64,000 nt of DNA from contig JARUPZ010000008.1 in the NCBI GenBank assembly GCA_031213475.1, positions 12,271,938-12,335,937 on the forward strand. Reading direction: 5' to 3'. This stretch comes from Nereocystis luetkeana (Eukaryota > Sar > Phaeophyceae > Laminariales > Laminariaceae). The translations under genes were made by a program, and so were the position numbers. Of the stretch, positions 43,342 through 53,300 are shown piece by piece (within the stretch, counting starts at the first letter, position 1; each line of letters starts with the position of its first letter). The notes under the pieces are model-generated. The model saw nothing but the letters and a program-made list of their open reading frames with translations. It was not told the DNA's origin and made no database searches.

Positions 43342-43924
43342 ACATCGTACTCTACAAGTAAGAGTACCAATATCTAGCTCTGTACGTATTACATGGCAAC
43401 AGTACCAATAGTAGAGTATCGTAACCGAACAAATAAATGACGGCGAAGTGATCGGCAGCACCTCATACAAACACTTTTCCCGGCACGCCTTCCATGACAG
43501 AGTACCATCGATGACCAGGCGTGTACGATGCAATACAGTATGATACTATTGGTGCAGACCACTAACCTTCGACGGTGGCACAGGACAGCTGCTTTCGAAG
43601 CCCGAACGCAGCCACAACGACGACAAATCTTGCGGCGGATACAACTCTCGACAGCATCGATCTTGTCGATATCCGTCCGCCGCAGCGCCGGCCTTCGCAG
43701 CAGCACCCTCAGCAGCAGTGCACGGCCCGGTCCCTGACGTCGCCTTGCATTGCTTGGATAGACCACAGGCCACGCCGATCTTGGTCTTATGCGATACTCG
43801 GTGCACCAGGTATGCCCCAAGATGAACTACTACTGCTTGTTGCTGTAATGCTCCTGCCACGGTTCACGATGGACAGTGGGATACGCAAGGCACTGCTGTA
43901 GATCCGGAGATTCGGAGATCCGGG

Positions 43925-44125
43925 GATCCGGAGATCGCCGAGATCGGAGATCCAGGGGGAAAACGACGAAATAATAGTTGAAGAACGCCTCCGCGGACAG
44001 ACCTAGAATTTGAGGAACTCCCATTTGCGGCGCCACATCATGCTCCTCATCATCGATAAATCTAATCTGCACACTGCAACTCGTCGAGGAGCAAGCTACG
44101 TGAGGGATGAGGGTGCACAGCTGTG
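43925..44125 (-). pseudogene. possible piggyBac-like transposase fragment
   Basis: A minus-strand frame reads IRFIDDEEHDVAPQMGVPQI then LGLSAEAFFNYYFVVFPLD. The F..YF..FP pattern after an acidic stretch resembles the start of DDE transposases of the piggyBac type. The frame then runs into a GATCTCCG tandem (about 43975-43905) and loses the expected continuation. No catalytic Asp is visible. This is tentative. Confidence 0.3.
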
Positions 44126-46289
44126 CGTTGTCACTCCTCCTGTCTCTAGATGTGTCCATGGCCCTAGTGCCTTCGACAGCGGGGTGAGTGGTGCGAGCAC
44201 GCGAGCACTTACCTGCTGCTGTGTCTTCTTCCTGTTTCTTCTATAAAATACGTTGCTGGATCAGGTCCCGCCCCTGTCCGGAAATATAAGAAGTGTTTGA
44301 ACATTGATGTTAATGACCAAACGGCCCTTACATTAGAGTAAAAAAAGGTTGATATTCCAGCATGACGCATCATTTTTACTGCTCGCACGACGCTACGACA
44401 CTGCTGCCGCTGTGCCGGGGGAGCTGATGCCGCAGCCCAGCCCTGTTAGAGTCTGTGTCCCTGAAAGCACCCATCTACAGCGGAAGCAGTTATTGTTATA
44501 CGGTATTAATAGTCGATCGAATTTTCTCGAGCAACGCGAGAGTTGCACTCGGCTCGTGTCGCTGCTCTCTGTTTGCCCTCTTTGATTTCAAGAGAGAAAA
44601 AAATGTTGGCATGTTGCCCCGTTCGCGTACGGTGTGGCACTTTGGACGTAAATTGAAGGCCCGAAATGTAGTGACCGATTTATATCCATATTATTACCTA
44701 AACGCTCCTTATATTTTCCCTCCAGATTGGTACCTAGTAACACTTAAGACAACACAACCCCATGGGATGAGTTTCCGAGCGGATTTTCTCTTACCGCTTT
44801 GTCCCAAAATATAAAGATATTTCATACATTCATATTCGATGTGAAAGGTTCTAATATTTAGGGACAGAGTGGTATCAATACTCAAGCGAGTGGGCAGGTA
44901 CACTACACACTATACAGGGCATACCCTACGAAAAGGATGGCTTTGAAAATATATCGTCGAGGTCGTAACCCTTTTAGGACTGCAGTCCCGTTACGGGGAC
45001 AAACTACTTAGAACTTGGGTGAAGTGCCTCCAACAACGGGACTGCAGCACTAAAGGGAGACCGATCGCTAGGCGTTTTGCACTCTCCCCGTTGTCGAGGA
45101 AATCACCTCCGAAGTTTGCCCTACGCTTGGACGGCGGGGGGGGGGGGGGGGGGGTCGGTGTCACCCTTTCACCCGTGTGATACGGTATGAGATACGGAGG
45201 TGCGAACCCGCCCTATTTACCTGGCGTGTGTACGGCTCTGCGAGACTCCCTGGAACAGCTGTAGGTCTACTGGTATACCAGGTACAGCAAGTTAGCAGTT
45301 GAGCAGCAGCAGCAGCAGCAACAGCAACAGCAGCAGCAGCAGCAGCGGCAGGTGCCGACTCCGGCATTATATATAACGTATGTACCGTGTTAACGTTGTA
45401 ACTGGATGATAGCTGGAGATGCTGCCTACCAAGATCGCATGCCAGATAGACTGGTGATATAGCAGATCGATACAGCAGCAGTAGATCAACCCTGCGAAGC
45501 GCTGCTGCGGCTGCTACTGCTGTATCATATTACATCATGTTACATCATATCATACCAGTACGTGGTACTGCGAGGTATGAGGGTGTATCACACCTGGTAT
45601 GCACATACGGTCGGTAGATGGTGGTGGCATGACAAGTGTGTATTCCAGCCAGTATTGCATGCCAGTACAGGTGACAGCAGGTATTTGGTACATAGAGTAG
45701 TGGTATGATGCATGGCCCTTGGCGCGAAACAACTCACATGAGACTACAGCAGCAGCAACGAGAAAGACGGAGCGTCATCTGGGTATACAATATTGCCAGG
45801 TACTGGCACGTTAGCACGGTTATCTATGGAATATACGTAGTCTGTAAAAAATGTGTTTCCGTTTGCTGCCCTGCTGCTGCTCCTGCTGCTGCTGCTGCCA
45901 CCGCTTCTCGGATCTGATGTAGCATAGGTTACGAGTACAAAAACTGTCAGTTTTTTTTCAAGCACTCTAGAACCTACACACCCCTTACCACGCGCGATCG
46001 GCGTATCATAGTAGTATCAAAACCAAGCTTGCAAGACTTACGAGGAATATTTCGATCTCGCAGCTGAGAGGTGTTTTTTTATGCATTTTAGAATATACGG
46101 GGTGTTGATATGGTATACCTGGTTCAGAGCATCTCATACAGCTTGAAACAGCCCAGTTCTGGGTTGTGCCATAAACGTGTACCGTTACGGAACCCAATAG
46201 TCATGGGTCTGCCTGTAGTACGAGTACTGCTGTGTTACCATTTGCTGCGCACTGGTACTTCAAAGTATACCAGGTATAAAGCACCGGTA
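44126..46289. other. gene-free stretch between divergent genes
   Basis: It holds MITE-2 copy 2, a G-run at 45137-45154, a CAG tract at 45304-45352 and CTG at 45866-45900. TACCAGGTA sites lie at 45276 and 46269. The hydrolase 5' exon and promoter should lie in this region or just after it, but no signal-peptide exon could be identified. Confidence 0.45.
44966..45059. mobile_element. MITE-2 copy 2
   Basis: TAACCCTTTTAGGACTGCAG then TCCCGTTACGGGGACAAACT at the left, and AACGGGACTGCAGCACTAAA at the right. It is an imperfect palindrome of the same design as 16940-17041. Confidence 0.75.
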
Positions 46290-46625
46290 CATTTTTTGTT
46301 TTATTTTTTTGCAACATCACTTTTACTTTCCAGCCTTACTCGTGGGAGGTTTTACCCTCAACGAGCTTCTGGACAAGCCGTGGTCACAGGTATCATCCCT
46401 TCTCCCCCCCGGTACGTGCCTTTAGTTTTTGTCCCGCATAGGGTTCAGCATTCCCACTACTCGTCGATTTTCATCGAATGTAGCTAACTCACGCTCTCGC
46501 ACTTTCCGCCTATCAATTTCTTTTTTGAAAGAAAAAGCCACGAGCATGCACTCGGTGAGACTTGAACCCACGAAATTGATATTGATAGGCACGCGGACCA
46601 CCTACCAAGCCACCGGGGACGCCGG
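46290..46625 (-). mobile_element. SINE-A, full-length copy
   Basis: On the minus strand it begins GGCGTCCCCGGTGGCTTGGT (A box), continues TCGTGGGTTCAAGTCTCACC (B box) and then the body with CGCGAGAGCGTGAGTTAGCT. It ends near an A-run (T-run at 46294-46312 on plus). It is collinear with 51441-51779. Confidence 0.8.
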
Positions 46626-46798
46626 TATTGCGTATAGATAATACACGATAGATTCGCGATACTCAAAATCATCGTGGCAAACCGTTTTGACCGCTCTCGT
46701 GTCCCGAATGCTCCTTCTGGTCTACGGTAAGGAGATATCAACCCGGGCTACCCACTCCACCGGTATACCAGGTGGCATATACTGTACCTGGTAGGTAC

Positions 46799-46842
46799 AT
46801 GCAGCAGTTCATCATGCTAGGCACCTGGTGTGTATCTACCAG
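46799..46842 (+). CDS. doubtful candidate for the hydrolase first exon
   Basis: ATG at 46799 opens MQQFIMLGTWCVST and ends at AG|GTATGT, in the right phase to join the next exon over a 130-bp intron. Against it, the peptide is a poor signal sequence, the donor coincides with one of the abundant TACCAGGTA sites, and the split codon would be Arg rather than Ala. Confidence 0.15.
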
Positions 46843-46972
46843 GTATGTCATGTTGTAGTCACCCAATACCCCACCCAATACCTCACCCAACACCTCACCC
46901 GATACACACCCCCGCCCTGAAACAACGCCCACGCTGACTGAACCCCCCTCACTTATACCAAACCCCACCCAG

Positions 46973-47360
46973 GTTTCCCCGGGCCCATCCCGCGACGCGT
47001 CTGGCAACGGCAACAGCAACAGCCGCACCGAGAAGCTCCTCCGACCGCGGCGATCAAACAACACGTGCGGAGGCAGTACGCTCCGTCTGGGGAACGGCCT
47101 TCACGGCATCGGTAGCATTGCTCGCGTCTACCCAGCCAGCGCTCGGCGAGACCTTGGAAGACGGTCCGGTGGAGACCAGTGGCGGTGGTGTCGAGGGGGG
47201 GAGTGGGGTTGCGGAGGGGACGGAGGTGGCATTGGAGGGGGGTCGGCGATCGTCTGTGGAGGAGGGGCTTGCGCGCCTTCCTTGGAAGGAAGGGGGTTAT
47301 CTTTCGTGGGAGTATGACGGGCACAACATTAACTATGTCGATGAGGGGGCCAAGAATAAG
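46973..47360 (+). CDS. hydrolase exon with plastid/thylakoid targeting region
   Basis: The acceptor CACCCAG|G and donor AAG|GTGGGC give one base plus 129 codons. It starts FPRAHPATRLATATATAAPR, a Ser/Thr/Ala/Arg-rich leader. TAFTASVALLASTQPALGE follows, a hydrophobic segment with small residues at its end like a thylakoid-transfer signal. An acidic/Gly-rich linker and GYLSWEYDGHNINYVDEG, the first strand of the hydrolase, complete the exon. Phe-Pro directly after a split codon would fit the stramenopile A-F-P junction between signal and transit peptides, if the preceding exon ends in GC. Confidence 0.75.
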
Positions 47361-47366
47361 GTGGGC

Positions 47367-47398
<32 letters not shown>

Positions 47399-50300
47399 CA
47401 GCAGTACAAGCAGTAGTGATATAGATATATATACAATGAACCTCGGCCGCTGTGAGCGAACCTTAAAATTCCGATTTTATCTTCAACTTTGTCTGGGACT
47501 CCGGAAGCCTTCGCTCCCCCGCCTTCGTGCTTGCTTTTTCGACCGCTTTCCTCGAGGGTCGCGCGAGCCGGCCTCCGACGGGTGTTCTTCCGTGCGCGCG
47601 TCTCGGAGTCTCGCGCCACCGACGAGCCCGGCCACCCCGAACTTGAGGGATATTTGCTGGAAAAAGGAGACGCGGACGTTCTATTTTCTGTGGTCCTGGA
47701 AATTTGTTTAGGTATCGTTGCTCCGCGAAGAGCTTCTCGTGACAGGCTTCATCTTTCAGTAGTAGTAGCTTTTTACTCTCCGAGGTTCGATCTCTCGGTC
47801 TTGCTGATGCTGCCGCTTTCTACCGACTGCCTTGCTTTGCGGGCCGCCGCCATCGGCCTGTTCGAACCCCTCGGTTCTGCCTTTCTCGGTGGCTCCCTTC
47901 CGTTGCCCCTGTCTCTTCGCCGGACGACTACACGCGCCTTCTCGGCGTATCGCGCGGTTCTTGGTACCAGATCGTTGCATATCCCGGTGATTTTGCTTTG
48001 TTGGTTTTTTTTTAAGTCAAATTTTGATAACTCGGTACATCTTCTCTTTTCCCCCTACTACCCCTACTACGTATTGTTCTAAAAGGTACCAGGTACCTGG
48101 TACGCGGGTTGCTCGTGTACTCAGGATACGAACGATTGAAGGGTTCATAATTTTTGCGGAGGATTTTTTATTGGTTCAAACTGACAGTCCCGGTTTCGAC
48201 CACGAACTCGAAGAATATTTTGCTGCGTTGTGGAGACACGGCGCTCTATCTTCAGTTTGGGCGAAGCCTTCGCTATCGATTTAGTCTTGAACTTTGTCTG
48301 GGACTCCGGACGCCTTCGCCTCCCTGCTTTCATGCCTGCTTTTTCGACCTCGATACGTGTTGACAGTCTCATGTATTCTTGGGTGCGATATCTATAAAAA
48401 CTCACTATTACCTGTTATACTGTATACGCGACAGACTTGATATTATCTCATTTTCTCTCCGAGGTTCGACCTCTCTGCCTTGCTGATGCTACCGCTTTCT
48501 CCCGACTCCCTTGCTTTGCGGGCCACCATCGGCCTGATCGACCACTTCGGTCTTGCCTTACTCGCTGGCCGCCTCCCATTGCCCCTCTCTTCGACGGACG
48601 ACTGCACGCGCCTTCTCGGGGAATCGCACCGTTCTTGGTACTAGATCGTTGTATATTATCCCGGTGATTGCTGTGTTGGTGTTTTAGAGTTCGGCACGTC
48701 TTCGGTTTTCGCCGGGATTCAGACTGAGAATACTACCCATGTCGTCAGCAGTAGTAGTACGAGTACTTTGCGGTTGTTCTGTGTTGCCGATCGATATCAG
48801 GTATCAGGTATCCGGTAGGTGCTCGATACTGCTCATCATACTCGCAGTATCTCGATTGCTGCCTGCTGTTCTCAGGATTGAGTGCGATAATGCGAGTGTC
48901 GTACGCATCCTGTTCTCGCAGTAATTTATGCGCATACTGAAACTTGTTTGCTGCAATGCCGTATATACCGCTGCTGCTGCTGCTGCTGTTGTTATTGTGT
49001 TGCTGGTGTTGCGGCTGGGTCTGCACAGCAGCAGCAGCTGCAGCAATCGACCGCAGCAGCAGCGATGCCTGCTACTACTCTTGCTGCTGCCGTTGCTGCT
49101 ATCTTTTATGTTATGCTGCAGCGCTGCAGCTAGCTGCTGTCATCGCTTTCTTGTGCGGGAGAGGTCGTCTCCTCTACACACGCGCCGTTGGAAGTAGGTA
49201 ACAGCTCGCCTTAGAAGGGGTGATATAGCGACAGCAGCAACTGAGCTCCAAATTATCGATCATCTCCTGGCCCATATCAAATAATAGACGGTTGTGATTT
49301 CCGGGCTTCAGAGTACTTGCTGAAAAAGACAAAAATAATACACGTCCCAAACAAATGTGCTATAGTAAATGTTGGTCTATAAATTTCGAGTGAGACAGAT
49401 ACGAACACTGAGAGCTGACACTCGGCAGTGCGTTTTCCCTGCATCACTTGGCGGTGCCCTGATCCCGTTCGTAACAAGATCGAATGGTACATTTATGTCA
49501 ACTTCCTTAAAAGTAATCACACGACTTGGCACTGGGGTATAGTTTCCTATCCGGAGCATGGGTGCCGGCAGGCACCCATGCGGAGCCCTTGTATATATAT
49601 ATATATATATATATACCAGGTATATATTAAGAGCTATATTCGTGAATAATTCGTACTTTTTTTTATAGTATCTCTTCGTACGAGCACTTTTTTGCGAAAC
49701 GCTAAATAGTGGACACGGGAAGCCCGGCCGGACACATTGGTCGAGGTATGGACGCGATCTGTGCCCTCTGGAGCGCGTGGCAAGCCCTCAAACTGTTTTT
49801 TCGGTGGGAGTGGATAAGACAATTTCCCTGATTTCAGTACGAGAGGCCTATTTTTGTACGTGCGTGCCGGTAGAATGCCGTCAGTGTTTTGCCTTTTTGC
49901 ACGAGCACACAGCCCAGACAGATATGCACCAGGTAGGCGACAGACAGCAGGCAGAGAGCAAAACGCCACAACTCTGCAGCGCGTAAGCTCCAGCGGGCGA
50001 CACCGTGCGTGTGTGACACAACCATCTGCGCTGTGCTGCTGTGGCTAGTTGTGTTTGTCGGAGCCTGCGGTCCGCCAATCCACCATCTATCTATCTTTGC
50101 TGTTGTGTGTGACAGATGCACGCACACCCGGACGGAAATGTAAGGATCGTTGGAATTGAATATATGAATACCTCAACCGTCCTTATCTTTCCGACGTTTT
50201 GTGCTCCTTGGTCAAGTCACACCCAAGAAATCTAGACATCATACAACATGCAAAGAACACAGACAACGTCACAGTCCTGCCTACTGCTGTTGCAGCACCG

Positions 50301-53300
50301 GGCCACACCGCGCGCGTGTCCCAGGTCGGTGGTATACAGCTATGGTCAATTGCTTATCGGAGGCTACGGTCCGTCATCTGTCATCACCACCTCTCTCCCT
50401 TCTGCGATGCTCCTTGGCATGTGTGTCCGGTGTGTCGTGCGCCGCGAAAAATAATACCAGGCACCAGGTATCTGTTACCAGGTACCAGGTGATAGGGATC
50501 CTTGGTTAATATAGTAAATTGGTTACGATGCCCGATTTTGGACTTGAAGGCGTGAGCTCGATCCTTGGAGAGATCATGTCAATTTTCCTTTCCTTTTTTC
50601 GTTCAACTTTTTTCTTCTATCATGTACGTAACCCAGACACCACAGACAACGGCAGACAACAAACAGCACAACTTGAGCGGTGCAGGGCGCGTGCTACAAC
50701 CAGCTGGCTATAACGCTATACACGCCTGCCGCCCGCCAGCAGAGCAGGAGGCAACATTACGCATGCGCGGTAGTGTGTCCGCGCTGTATTGGGCCGTGGG
50801 TTCCTATTTAGTACGTATTCGCTTTTTCATCGGACCTTGCGATGTTCAAAGCTGGGCGTCTCTGCTGTTGTGTGGTACATGCATGCCACAGCACGTACAA
50901 CAACGCTGCTGCCGCGCGATTCTTGTGGGCAACCGAGTGTGGTCGAGAGTTCCAGCCCTCTCTTCGGTGCATCCTTTTCTATGCTGTTTCTGTAACATGT
51001 TATCCCACTTCTGCTGTACTGCTGTGTTCCGTGTGTCACGCGTGAAGTGCTTTCAAAAAAACAAAGTGTCGGCAGCCCTCGGTTTTGTGTGCGAGAAATC
51101 CGCTTCGCCGTGTGGCGCCACAACAAAGACATGCATTCACATACCGAAAAAATATGACACAACCATCAAGAAAATCTACAAAAGTCATTCAGTCAATAGC
51201 GGTTGTTCCACACTATTTCCGTTTATGTTTCGTCCCAAAAAAGTGTAGGTGCAGTTTCAAAAAAGGGTCTTCTGCTGTGCACGTCTCTATGTACAGCAGC
51301 AGCAATATGCAGATAATTCGTAACGGCGTAAATATTTGTATCATGTGCGTATGACACTATATCGCATGCTGTATCGTTTTAGCTCGTTCTTGCGCCGCTC
51401 ACCTGTGCACGAAACTTGCACTATTTAGTAGTTACAGTAGCCGGCGTCCCCGGTGGCTTGGTATATAGGTGGTCCGCGTGCCTATCAAGATCGAGTTCGT
51501 GGGTTCAAGCCTCACCGGGTGCATGCTCGTAGGGACTTTTTCTTGCATGAAAAAAAATACTAGCGGAAAGCGCGAGAGCGTAAGTTAGCTACATCCGATG
51601 AAAATCGACGAGCAGTGGGAATGCTGAACCCTATGCGCGACCAAAAACAAACAAAGGCACGTACCGGGGGGGAAAAGGGTAGACACCTGTGACCACGGCT
51701 TGTCCGAAAATTTGTTGAGGGTAAAACCTCCTACGAGTTAGGCTGTGAAAGTGATGATTATATAAAAGAAAAAAAAAAGTGGTAGTGGTAGTGGTAGTAG
51801 TAGTAGTTACGTCTGCAACGATATCAACACTATCTACTTACAGATAAGCAGCACCAGTGGCAGCAGCGGTAGCAGCAGCACGCACATCCTCCTTCCGCGG
51901 CACCGAGCGTAGCCACCGCCCCAAAGCTCCCCACGCGATTCCCGAAATACGCCCCCCGCGCTCCGTCTTGAAAGGGATGCATAGCCAATGGTCAAATGAC
52001 TAAGGCAAGCAGCAAATGAGTACGCCCCTTCATTCCCCAGATGTTGGAACTGCCCCTATTATTAATAGGAGTACTGTATGAACGGTGCTCCGTCTCGAAA
52101 GGGTTGCGTGGTCAATGGTCAAATGACCAAGGTAACCAACAAATGAGTACGCCCCCCCCCCCCGTCCCTTGTCCCCCATCCCCTGCCCCACCCTGCCCTG
52201 CTCTCACGTCCAACCAGCTGGCCCTAGCTGTCACCCACGAAGTCTCACCTCCCCTCCCCTCCTCTCCCTTCCCCTCCCTTGCTGTACCCTGCCCTTCCCT
52301 ACCAGCCTGCGCTAGTACTGATCCACGGGTTCGGTGCTAGTGTGTACCACTGGCGATACAACATCCCCGCTCTTGTCGATGCAGGTTACCGGGTGCTTGC
52401 TCTGGACCTTCTAGGGTTCGGCCTGAGCGACAAGCCCATCGTCGAGTACTCGGCGGAGACGTGGCGTGATCAGGTGTTGAGTTTTGGTCGTACATAGCTC
52501 CCCCCAATCGCCCGTTCTGTCTCTTTTTTTTTATACCATGTAACTATTTTAGTTTTGTACCTGGTATTATTTTTTAAATATTTGCTTTTTTTCCTCTCGG
52601 GGCACTGTATCCTACATGTTCCAGTCCCACATATGAAATCGACCGTCCTACCCGTATTACCGCAGTGATAGTGGTACAGCAGTAGATTCTCTTCTATCGC
52701 TCTGATGATTGTTGTTGCTCCTTCGGGTGGGGCGTGATCAACCCTTCGTAGCCCCCTCTCTTGTTGTCCAGACTATCGTCTCTTGTTGTCCAGACTATCG
52801 TCTCTCGTTGTCCAGACTATCGTCTCTTGTTGCCCAGACTATCGGCTCTTGTTGTATAACGCTTTTTCGCGGGGGAAAGTTCGAAACTTCTGTAATATGT
52901 ACTTCGAAGTATGACGATGGCAGCCTTGGCTAACGCGAAGCAGCCCGAGTTGCTGCCGGGGTACGGTCAGCATTGTACAGACTGTGTGTCCGAGTCTGAT
53001 TTGGAAGCAGCTGCATATATAACCCTGGCGGGCAGGATGGTCGTGAGTCTAGGACGACAAATACTTCTGTAGCTTCAATGTCGGCCATATCAAGCAGCCC
53101 GAGCTGACGGGCCCGAGCTGCCGATGCAGATTCTTCGGGCAGATCATCTACATATCATCTACAGATCATTCACACAGTTCATGATCTAGATATTTCAGGA
53201 CAGGTGTGCTCCTGATCTGTATAATATATATATAGCTTATGTTGCCGGGTGCGAGCTGTATACCAGGTATCCTGCAAGATCTAGGACATCATGCACGGGT

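Larger units (their letters stand above)
47361..52305 (+). other. hydrolase intron 1 (4.9 kb)
   Basis: The contents are (AGT)n at 47366-47415, an internal direct duplication (47455-48005 and 48255-48690), two fused TACCWGGTA sites at 48087-48102, CTG/CAG patches at 48970-49140, a (TA)n run at 49591-49615 and a cluster of near-TACCAGGTA words at 50455-50492. SINE-A (51441-51779) and a tandem family Y pair (51961-52165) follow. The long plus-strand frames at 47489-48082 and 50565-51248 are not conserved between the duplicated halves and are not called as genes. Confidence 0.6.

Noticed and set aside
47489..48082. 197-codon frame in hydrolase intron 1 as an independent gene
   Set aside because: The region is a diverged duplication (47455-48690) and the frame is not kept in the second copy. 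No family is recognised.
50565..51248. 227-codon frame in hydrolase intron 1
   Set aside because: It is Cys/His-rich without any family signature, with no splice partners, and lies wholly inside the intron implied by exons 1 and 2.
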